Shown one piece after another: positions 18,504 through 26,112 of a stretch of 32,780 nucleotides of DNA. Within the stretch, counting starts at the first letter, position 1. Every line of letters begins with the position of its first letter. This DNA comes from Triparma columacea (taxonomy: Eukaryota > Sar > Bolidophyceae > Parmales > Triparmaceae). A model generated the notes under the pieces. The model worked only from the letters and a program-made list of their open reading frames with translations, was not told where the DNA came from and did not search any database. Location: assembly GCA_030267965.1 (NCBI GenBank), contig BRYA01000297.1, positions 19,766-52,545 of the forward strand, written 5' to 3'. The translations under genes and the position numbers were made by a program.

Positions 18504-20129
18504 TTAAACCTGTATCCTAACAAGTCCAAGTGCAAATTTGATGGCCCCTTCAGTTTTGTTTCTAATCCCCTCCCACCCTCCTCCCTTTTCTCTTATCTTT
18601 CGGGGGACCGACGAGCTCACACCATCCCCTAACACCCTCATCTCATCATCCTCGGACGATGATGAAGACCTTATCCGACGTTCCTTATCACTAACAACGA
18701 CACCTCTTAAATCAATCACGCATTTACTCCCTCTCCCCCCACACCACCACGGACAAGTCCCGTATCTTTTATACCTAACTTCACCTCCTCCTCCTCCCTG
18801 TTCGTACCTTTCGTTGTAAACCACATTTCTTGGGTGTTGGGTTTTACCAAACTCTACCCACTTTCTTTGAGTTGTTGAAACGGCATTATATACACCATCC
18901 CATACCCTGTATTCGATATCTAGATCCCCTTCGTTTAATGACCAGAGACCTTTTAATGTAGTACCGCGGACACCGTTTACGGAGGTGTAGTTTAAATATG
19001 ATGTACCGGTAAAGGAGTCCTTGGACGGAGAAAGGTGAGGGGAGGTGACTTTTGAGACTTTTGAGACTTTTGAGACTTTATCGACTTTATCAGGAGTGGG
19101 TGTGTATATAACCTTAGTTTCATACCTAGTGTATGAATCCTCTCTTCCTCCAGCCATAACTTTAACACCTCTCTCTTTCCTCTTTTTCTTTTTATTACTA
19201 TCGTCAAGAGAAGTAGGAGATGGGTTACAACCGTTTGTAGGGTGGTATACGAGCAATGGAGAGTTTGTTTTATCGCAGTATTTGAAGCAGTGGTTACGCG
19301 TGAGGACTTGAGATGAAGGTGGGGGGGAATGAGGACTCTCTTTTAATGTGCCGTGGTTTGGAGTTGACGATTGTGTTGACGATGATGTTGATGTTGATGA
19401 TATTGTTTGACTGGTACCTAAAATGTTACATATGTAACGACCAGTGTCGGCGTAACGGAGCGTACCTTTCCATTTTATCGTCTGCTTTGAGTTTGGGGGG
19501 GGAGAGATATACCAAGGGAGAATTGTTTTTTGGGTTGAAACCGACTTACTTTGAGGGTGTTTTTTGTTGTTTTTGTCGTTGTTGTTTTTGTTGTTGGTTG
19601 TTGAGGTGTCAGTATTGGTAGGATTGATGTTGTTTTTGATGTTGTCAATAATTCCTCCTCCTCTTTTTAGTCTTAACGTAGCTGTTAGAGCACTAGGTGT
19701 TTGTGCATGTCTGTGTGTTTGTGTGTCTGTTTGTTTGTCGTCGTTGCTATCCTCCTCCTCCTTGTTGTTGTTATCCTCCTCCTCCTCATAGTTAGTCTCC
19801 TCCTCATAATATCCCTCCTCCCAATGCGTCTCTTTTCTCATCTTCTCCTCTTTACTAAATCTCCCATAACCCTCCTCACACGTCTCCTCATACGTCTCCT
19901 CACTTGTAGTAGTAGATAGTATGTAGATATTAGAAGAGAGAGGGTTATTGTTCCAATTGTTACTCCACTCGTTGCTGCTGTCAAAGTGACAGTCGTTTAA
20001 AGGCTCCTTATTATCTACTATATCAATGGAAATTGAAGTAAGACTATTGAATGAGAAACAGGGGAGGGTATGAGACGTTATTATACTCATTTGAGACAGA
20101 AGGAGAAGGAGAGGAAGGAGAGGAGACAT
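18504..20129 (-). CDS. Hypothetical Asn/Ser/Thr/Glu-rich protein with N-terminal signal-like helix
   Basis: A single open frame of 541 codons starts at ATG 20129 and ends at TAA (18506-18504), convergent with LRR gene D. The first residues (MSPLLPLLLLLSQMSIITS) look like a signal peptide or signal anchor. Acidic and Asn-rich low complexity follows (EEDNNNKEEEDSNDDKQ), then Thr/Ser/Asn-rich linkers, a basic KKKKRKER patch, and a VDKVSKVSKVSKV triplication around 19045-19090. Some segments look folded: WKGTLRYADTGRYICN, YETKVIYTPTP, SLNEGDLDIEYRVWDGVYNA and QRKWVEFG. I recognise no family. The frame length in an otherwise ordinary-composition region supports it being real. A secreted or cell-surface location is inferred from the leader. 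Confidence 0.6.
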   Translation of the reverse strand: MSPLLPLLLLLSQMSIITSHTLPCFSFNSLTSISIDIVDNKEPLNDCHFDSSNEWSNNWNNNPLSSNIYILSTTTSEETYEETCEEGYGRFSKEEKMRKETHWEEGYYEEETNYEEEEDNNNKEEEDSNDDKQTDTQTHRHAQTPSALTATLRLKRGGGIIDNIKNNINPTNTDTSTTNNKNNNDKNNKKHPQSKSVSTQKTILPWYISPPPNSKQTIKWKGTLRYADTGRYICNILGTSQTISSTSTSSSTQSSTPNHGTLKESPHSPPPSSQVLTRNHCFKYCDKTNSPLLVYHPTNGCNPSPTSLDDSNKKKKRKERGVKVMAGGREDSYTRYETKVIYTPTPDKVDKVSKVSKVSKVTSPHLSPSKDSFTGTSYLNYTSVNGVRGTTLKGLWSLNEGDLDIEYRVWDGVYNAVSTTQRKWVEFGKTQHPRNVVYNERYEQGGGGGEVRYKRYGTCPWWCGGRGSKCVIDLRGVVVSDKERRIRSSSSSEDDEMRVLGDGVSSSVPRKIREKGGGWEGIRNKTEGAIKFALGLVRIQV

Positions 20130-20259
20130 GCTTCACTTTTTTGGGTCTCCTCTCTCCTTCTCCTCTCTCCTCTCTCCTCTCTCTCTTCTCCTCTTTATTT
20201 CGGCCAAAGTAAATCCAGTATCTCATTACTGCTCCTATTTGACAAAGACCAGATTTTAT
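20130..20259. promoter_or_regulatory. Short divergent promoter with CT-rich microsatellite
   Basis: Only 130 nt separate two divergent start codons. Positions about 20147-20196 are a polypyrimidine CTCT/CTTCTC microsatellite. Length changes here could affect both genes. Confidence 0.5.
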
Positions 20260-21279
20260 ATGTCGTCCATGCCAGTGTCTCATGGGGAGAAAAGACCGCG
20301 TATTAATAGAAGGATAGTAGGATTTGAATTCATGGTGAAAGAAGTTGTACCCTCGGAGGACCTTGGTATCCTTCCTGGGTCTCAAGGAGGGAATAAGGGT
20401 GAATCGACAGCAGGTAGTGTCGAAGAAGCAGGAAGCGAGAATGAGAACGTAGAGGATGTATATATATCCGATGTGCAGGTTTGCCAACCATGTGATGAGG
20501 ATGCAGGCGATGTTGCTGAAGGGAAGACTAACAGCAGTGAGGTTGGAGTGGTGGAGGTGAATGGACAGGTGGCTGCAAGATTGTATGAGTACGATGAGGA
20601 AGAGATAAAAGAGAGGCCTTACCGATGCAATCAGAGAGGATGCAATTATAGGACAAAGCAGAGAAGCAGCATCAAGTTACATCTGGCTAATATTCACGAT
20701 ATTGGCGTAACGTGGCATACATGCCCGCAAGAAGGGTGTGATTACAAGGCGAAGGAGAGAGGCGATATCAAGCAGCACCTTGCTAATATTCACGATATTG
20801 GCGTAACGTGGCATACATGCCCGCAAGAAGGGTGTGAATATAAGACGAAGCTGAGACGCCATATCAAGTTACACCTTGCTAATATTCACGATATTGGCGT
20901 AACGTGGCATCCATGCCCACAAGAGGGTTGTGAATATAAGGCTAAATAGAAAGGCGATATCAAGCAGCACCTTGCTAATATTCATGATATTGGCGTAACG
21001 TGGCATCCATGCCCGCAAGAAGGGTGTGAATATAAGTCGAAGGATAAAAGTGTTATCAAGACCCACCTTGCTAATGTTCATGATATCAGCACAATATGGT
21101 ATACATGCCCGCTAGTAGGATGTGAACACAAGGCGAAGCAAAAAGGCAACATCAAGCAGCACCTTGCTAATATCCACGATATTGGCGTAACGTGGCATAC
21201 ATGCCCGCAAGAAGGGTGTGAGTATAAGGCGAAGCATAGAAGCAATCTCAAGATACACATTTCTAGGCATAACCTTTAA
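20260..21279 (+). CDS. Tandem C2H2 zinc-finger protein interrupted by an in-frame TAG
   Basis: The likely start is ATG 20260 (MSSMPVSHGEKRPR). An acidic region (residues about 45-115) precedes seven fingers of the form C-x4-C-x12-H-x4-H, each in a 32-residue (96-nt) unit with linker HLANIHDIGVTWHTCPQ. Fingers begin near residue 122 and run to the end (KIHISRHNL, stop TAA at 21277-21279). Codon 230 (20947-20949) is TAG in the middle of finger 4, where the other fingers have a variable residue such as Glu, Leu, Gln or Asp. Downstream the frame stays intact for 330 nt with all Cys and His kept in fingers 4-7. Translation would stop after three and a half fingers unless the stop is a sequencing error, an allele, or read through. 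Array identity suggests recent expansion. A DNA- or RNA-binding role is expected from the family. Confidence 0.75.
20616..21270 (+). repeat. 96-bp zinc-finger coding repeats (seven units)
   Basis: Tandem 96-bp units have the nearly invariant core GCTAATATTCACGATATTGG, then CGTAACGTGGCATACATGCC. Variation is concentrated in the codons between the second Cys and first His, the base-contacting helix in C2H2 fingers. Confidence 0.85.
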
Positions 21280-21673
21280 GTTGATTCATCTTTAGCAGAG
21301 TTGAAGCATGTAAGCCTTCTTTTATTGCTGCGTAAATATATTTGATGCATCTTATATTGTTACACAAATAGAGTTTAAGAATGTGAAACGAAATATTCGT
21401 AAGCGACGGTGCTAAAGTGTTTGTTGAATTACCCGTAGGAAACCCTAACCTGACCTCCCATCCGGATCCCACCCTCATTAATGTCTCTCTTTGTTGACCC
21501 AAACCTCTGTTTCTGCTCTTTTTGAGGCTCCGAATTTAGGAACTCCAGTCTCCAGCTTCTTGGCGTTCCCCTACGACCTCCAATCTAAAAATTCAAGTTA
21601 ATACCCTTTTTCTTTTGATAACCTTTCATCTTTTAGTCTTTCCCCTTTTCAAGTATTCCCATCGTCATCTTAT
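21280..21673. other. Intergenic between convergent zinc-finger and eL19 genes
   Basis: These 394 nt lie between two 3' ends. The sequence is AT-rich to about 21400, then mixed. I see no RNA gene, conserved repeat or convincing open frame. Confidence 0.5.
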
Positions 21674-22586
21674 TTACTTGCCGTCTTTCTTCTCGTCTTT
21701 CCTTTGCCTCTTCGCCATGGCCCTAGACTTCTTCGCTTCAGCCTGATCAACGAGAGCCTTCTCGCGGTTCTTCTCAGCCTTCATGGAGTGGATCTTCTCC
21801 ATCATTACACGCTTGTTCTTAAACTGGTTACCTAACAAACGGGGGAGGGAGAAGGAACGGCAAGTTAGATAACGGTTATGCTTTTACGATTCTCTTTCGT
21901 CTCAATGAATGTGGCACAGTGATAATAGTACACCCCTCCCGTTAGTATCAACAGGGATGCGTGGAAGCGTGCCTCGGTTGTCTGGCCGATTGGTCCACTG
22001 AAGGAACCTACACTCTTAGCCCCCTCTTGGGACGTGAAAGGGTCGGGCGTGGGGGGTCCCAGGGTCCTTTCGTGTTCCCATGGAGGCTGCGGTACAAACA
22101 ACAACGACACACGATAAAGGCAGGGAGGTACAAACACACAACACACACTCCTCCAAAACACACACCCCTTCCGCATACACCTAACCTCCAACTCTACTCA
22201 CCCTTGGCCAGCAAATAAAGTTCGTGGTAAATATGTTTGTCAATCTTCTTCGCGTCCCTGTACTTCTTGAGCATCCTCCTAAGAACCCTCATCCTCCTCA
22301 TCCAGATGACCTTAAACGGGAGTCTCGCGTTCGCCGTACCGCGCCTCTTTCCGTGCCCGGTGTGGCGACCCTTGCGCTTGGCCTCGTTGCGGAGGGTTAC
22401 GCGGGCGCGGGAATGGACGACGGACTGCTTGCGGACTATGTTGCCGTCCTGGATCTGCTTTTTAATGGTCTGACGGGAGTTGGCGATGGAGACGTCGGAA
22501 ACCTCGTTGGGGTCGATCCAAACCTTGCGCTGACCGCACTTTAGGATGGAGGCGGCGAGACGCTTCTGAAGACTAAGAGAAACCAT
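21674..22586 (-). CDS. RPL19: 60S ribosomal protein eL19 (two exons)
   Basis: Exon 1 is 22586-22202 and exon 2 is 21831-21674, with a 370-nt intron (donor G|GTGAGT at 22201, acceptor TTAG ending at 21832). Phase 1 agrees and yields 180 residues. The protein follows eL19 along its length: [22 protein letters not shown], the [20 protein letters not shown] basic segment, [37 protein letters not shown], then [20 protein letters not shown] and a Lys/Arg-rich C-terminal helix ([19 protein letters not shown]). It is a structural protein of the large cytosolic subunit. The C-terminal tail is slightly shorter than in animals. The intron is the longest in the window. Confidence 0.97.
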
Positions 22587-23431
22587 TTTTGTTTTGTAGG
22601 ACTAAGGGAATGAGGGGGGGAGGGGGGGGAAGGTGGGGGGTTAGAGGAAACAACATTTCACGAGGAGAAGTAAATTAGGACAGGTGTTGGTGAGAGTGTA
22701 AAGAGAACCCGCAGTTCGCGCATGGAGAACAAAATCATCACACTGAGATTATAGAGTCGACAATAGAGAGGTCATATTTTGGCCAATTCGTCGTGTTGTG
22801 ATATAAATGTCTGGGATATTGAGCGCATGGTTATTATTACCACCAACATATACAAATAAGGCAGATTCTAGCGAGGGAAAGGGAGCTTTATGGCAAAGTC
22901 TCCCATCCCTCCGTCGAGCCTGTGGTGGAGTGTTCTGCCCAGGGTGGCGCATTCGTCGAGTAACGTGTGTACGAGGGGCTTCTATTTAGGTAGGTGACAC
23001 ATCGCTGACATGGCGAGACGCATTTCGAACGCTTGGGAGCAGAGACTCACTGTCGATTTTGGCTTTTTCTTGATGAGGAAATTGGGTGATGAGACATGTT
23101 GGAGAGCTCTTCAAAATTGTGATGGTCGTGACGGGTGGGAAGGATGGAGGTGAAGGATGGGCGTTGATGCGTTGCGATGTGTGCAGTGTGTTTGGTTGGG
23201 GCGGGGAGGTGCGAGGGACTTGAAAATTATGAAGTTTCATGCCAAAAGTTTTCGAAGGATGGGAGTGGAGGATGGGCGTTGATGCGTTGCGATGTGTGCA
23301 GTGTGTTTGGTTGAGGCGGAGAGGTGCGGGGAGGTGCGGGGAAATTGAAAATGATGAAGTTTCATGCCAAAAATTGGTTGACGTCAGAAGCAAACATGCA
23401 TCGCTCAGACGGCGCAATTTTAAGAGCGGAG
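22587..23431. other. Gene-free region between eL19 and LRR gene E, with a tandem repeat
   Basis: The 845 nt contain the eL19 promoter (G/A-rich on plus, pyrimidine-rich when read on minus) and, further right, the 3' flank of gene E with a ~115-bp tandem duplication. A minus-strand open frame across 23459-22986 has no recognisable content and overlaps gene E. I see no convincing gene. Confidence 0.5.
23155..23373. repeat. Two tandem copies of a ~115-bp sequence
   Basis: Copy 1 (from 23155) and copy 2 (from 23270) share GGATGGGCGTTGATGCGTTG, then CGATGTGTGCAGTGTGTTTG, and after an indel GAAGTTTCATGCCAAAA. Copy 2 carries an extra GGGGAGGTGC-type insertion. Function is unknown. Confidence 0.85.
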
Positions 23432-24616
23432 TTACAGATATTCCAGAATTACTCTCCATATTTCTTTCGGAAGCTTCTTGCGCGCCTTAATTCCCTGCAG
23501 CGCTCTTGCTTCACTATCCGATCTCCTTTGTTCCTCCTCAATGTGATCCAAGGGTACCTTGAGGCACAACAGAACATTAACGCGCTCGTACACACCGGGT
23601 TTGCGGCGCCACCTATAATGGAGGAGGTTAAGGACGTCCATATTTTTGCGAGCAGCGGCAGAGATTAGGGCGGTGCAGTTTGTGAAGCAGTCTTCACCGA
23701 TGTAGACAGCAGGAGATAGACTGAGTCTCGTCAGGGAGGAGCATCCGTTGAAGGCCCAGATGCCAATCATCGTCACTCCGTCTGGGATTGTGATGGCCTT
23801 GAGGGAGGAGCATGAGCAGAAGGCGCCATCACTAATCGTCGTCAGTCTATCTGGGATTGTGACGGCCGTGAGGGAGGTGCATAAGTGGAAGGCGCCCTCG
23901 TCAATCATCGTTACTCCATCTGGGATTGTGATGGCCGTGAGGGAGGAGCATTCCCAGAAGGCTTGATTGCCGATAGTTGTCACAGAGTCTGGGATTGTGA
24001 TGTCCGTGAGGGAGGAACATTCGGAGAAGGCGCCATTGCCAATCGTCGTCACTCCGTCTGGGATTGTGATGGCCTTGAGGGAGGAGCATTCGCAGAAGGC
24101 GCCCGAATCAAGCATCGTCACTCCTTTCGGGATGGTGATGGCCGTGAGGGAGGAACATCCTGTGAAGGCGCCACCGCCAATCGTTGTCACTCCGTCCGGG
24201 ATGGTGATGGCTGTGAGGGAGGAGCATCCATTGAAGGTAAATTTGCCAATCGTTGTCACTCCGTCCGGGATGGTGATGGCCGTGAGGGAGGAGCATTGGC
24301 AGAAGGCGCCATCACTAATCGTCGTCACTGAGTCTGGGATGGTGATGGCTGTGAGGGAGGAGCATCCAAAGAAGGCGCTCTTGCCAATTGTCGTCACTCC
24401 ATCTGGGATGGTGATAGCAGCGAGGGAGGAGCAATCAGTGAAGGCGCGTTCGCTAATCATTGTCACTCCGTCCGGGATTGTGATGACCGTGAGGGAGGAG
24501 CATCCCCTGAAGGCGTCCTCGCCAATCGACGTCACTCCTTGTGCAAAAGTCACTTCTGTGAGTTCACTATTGTCTCTGAAGCTCCCTGTGCCTGTGTATA
24601 CTGCTGTTTTGGTCAT
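23432..24616 (-). CDS. BspA-like leucine-rich-repeat protein, copy E (inverted)
   Basis: The start ATG at 24616 (MTKTAVYTGTGSFRDN) is chosen because the leader just upstream (GAACTCTCCCCTTCACAAA) equals that of copy D. Starts further up would disrupt this conserved leader. The protein has 394 residues with 12 LRR_5 units of 23 residues, the D-type cap (LTRLSLSPAVYIGEDCF) and the family C-terminal domain, here more divergent (HYRWRRKPGVYERVNVLL, EEQRRSDSEARALQ, end LPKEIWRVILEYL). The basic cluster is reduced: RKRKR is lost. Units 6-9 match B units 7-10 in order, and unit 10 (IDEGAFHLC) matches A unit 12, so E is a mosaic. It is inverted relative to A-D and separated from D by about 5 kb of unrelated genes. 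Confidence 0.9.
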   Translation of the reverse strand: MTKTAVYTGTGSFRDNSELTEVTFAQGVTSIGEDAFRGCSSLTVITIPDGVTMISERAFTDCSSLAAITIPDGVTTIGKSAFFGCSSLTAITIPDSVTTISDGAFCQCSSLTAITIPDGVTTIGKFTFNGCSSLTAITIPDGVTTIGGGAFTGCSSLTAITIPKGVTMLDSGAFCECSSLKAITIPDGVTTIGNGAFSECSSLTDITIPDSVTTIGNQAFWECSSLTAITIPDGVTMIDEGAFHLCTSLTAVTIPDRLTTISDGAFCSCSSLKAITIPDGVTMIGIWAFNGCSSLTRLSLSPAVYIGEDCFTNCTALISAAARKNMDVLNLLHYRWRRKPGVYERVNVLLCLKVPLDHIEEEQRRSDSEARALQGIKARKKLPKEIWRVILEYL

Positions 24617-25386
24617 TTTGTGAAGGGGAGAGTTCCGGGGTTGAGAGGATCTTTTCACCCGTCTTTTAGGTAACAGTTGAAAGCCCAAACTATTATTTCA
24701 ATTTGCTTCTCTACGAGTTCCTACATTATTGACGGGAATCAGGAGGGTTAGTGTGGTGTGATTGACGAAGAGCAAGGGAGAGGGATTGTGTCGGAGGGAG
24801 TGGTGGATTTTTAGTGGTTGATACCAGGTTGAGGCCAAACTGTCTCGTAGAAAAAGTGTTGACACATGTTACACTGAGCCATGGAAGCGGCAGGATGACC
24901 GAAAGAGACGCTGACAGGCTGGAAGGAATTTGGCCCGGCGAGGAGAACCCTCAAGGATGTGTCATTGTGGCGTCAATGGCTTTATCTGCCCCATATGAAC
25001 CCCAATATGATACTAGTCGTATCGGAAATACGGACGAAAGTAGTATTATCTTGTCTTATGAGACGAAAAATCCAACCCAATGAATTCTCAGTCAGTCAAC
25101 CGTGATTGAAGAGGGGAAATAACTTGAACTTGGACGTGAATAGGAGACAAAAACCAACGATAGCACAAATAACAAGTGGTGAAAGCCTTGGAAAGTGTTA
25201 TTATTGTCATTGTTGTCCTTCTTACCTTTATTTTAAGCTAATTTATTGCCCTGAAACACATCAAACCTTTTTTGTTTGCCACACTTTTACAACCGCACCA
25301 AAGTCTTTCTCTGTGTGTTATTGTTATATCTGAAACGATCCATTTGTAGCGATTCCAAACGCCTACAACGAGAATACAAGTAAATA
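24617..25386. promoter_or_regulatory. 5' flank of LRR gene E (inverted copy of the family flank)
   Basis: Read on minus from about 25255 down to 24617, this repeats the family flank: GACAACAATGACAATAATAA, CACTTTCCAAGGCTTTCACC, CCTATTCACGTCCAAGTTCA, TTTCCCCTCTTCAATCACGG, CGTCAATAATGTAGGA, then GAAAAGATCCTCTCAACCCC and the D-type leader. It is closest to the flank of gene A. The right part (about 25260-25386) is the promoter side of the PDZ gene. No gene is seen inside. Confidence 0.65.
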
Positions 25387-25884
25387 ATGACTACGACTCA
25401 TCGACCCACTCTGCTCCTTTGCATTTTCCTCCTTCTACAGGCCGTGAAATCTTTTCAAATTCCGTCAACATTTAGATACGTAGTAACTAAACAACCCACG
25501 TTTAGCCACACATCTCTTTTATCAACACCCTCAACGTATACTGTCACCCTCCCCCTCCCACCTCTGGGGATTATCTTTGAGGAACGGCCACCATACGGAC
25601 TAGCAGGCGTCAGCGTTGCAAGCTTGACTACGGACTCGGCAGGGGAAAGGTCAGGTATGATATCAATAGGCGACGTCCTCCTCTCCACAACAGCAGTAAA
25701 AATCGCATCTGGAACCAGCAAAGTTGAGCTCGTCGAGGTGGACTGCACGAAGCTCGACTACGACACCGTGGTGAGCGCGATCGTGAGCCACAAGCCAAAG
25801 TTCGGCGTAGACAGAGTGGAGATGACCTTCAGGAGGGGGGACAAGGGGGGGAACGAGGGGGAGGGGGGGAACGAGGGGAAATGA
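25387..25884 (+). CDS. Plastid-type PDZ-domain protein
   Basis: This intronless protein has 165 residues. Residues 1-22 form a hydrophobic signal peptide (PTLLLCIFLLLQAVKS) followed directly by Phe (VKS then FQIP) and a Ser/Thr-rich, positively charged segment without acidic residues. This is the bipartite leader used for plastid import in algae with secondary red plastids. From about residue 53 the mature part reads as a single PDZ fold: PPLGIIFEERPPYGLAGVSV, LTTDSAGERSGMISIGDVLL, and a last strand DRVEMTFRRGD. PDZ domains bind short C-termini or unfolded segments; in plastids they often act as adaptors or photosystem-assembly helpers. No protease domain is attached. The C-terminus is a GGNEGE repeat. 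A possible AATAAA poly(A) signal lies at 25917-25922. Confidence 0.82.
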   Translation: MTTTHRPTLLLCIFLLLQAVKSFQIPSTFRYVVTKQPTFSHTSLLSTPSTYTVTLPLPPLGIIFEERPPYGLAGVSVASLTTDSAGERSGMISIGDVLLSTTAVKIASGTSKVELVEVDCTKLDYDTVVSAIVSHKPKFGVDRVEMTFRRGDKGGNEGEGGNEGK

Positions 25885-26112
25885 AACCACCGCCGAGAGT
25901 TAATTAACACACAAAAAATAAATCTTATCTCGCGCAAATACGCCGTTTACAAACAACACGCGATTTATCCACTCGCCCACCCCCTCTCCCCCCCCAAGCT
26001 CCTCTTCAAGACCCACATTCTGGATCTTTCCATCAGTCTGTGGAGATTATTTCTCTTTCTGTTCAGAACCTTGTCCCACACCTCGAGAAAACTTGTAAAT
26101 AAACTCCAGCTC

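Noticed and set aside
20044..20487. Minus-strand 147-codon frame across the divergent promoter
   Set aside because: It overlaps the starts of two better genes and includes the CT microsatellite; the translation is low complexity.
21865..22191. Minus-strand 108-codon frame inside the eL19 intron
   Set aside because: It lies wholly between a strong donor and acceptor whose removal restores a textbook eL19 C-terminus. No domain is visible.
22986..23459. Minus-strand 157-codon frame beyond gene E
   Set aside because: It overlaps the end of gene E in another frame, crosses the 115-bp tandem repeat and shows no recognisable content.
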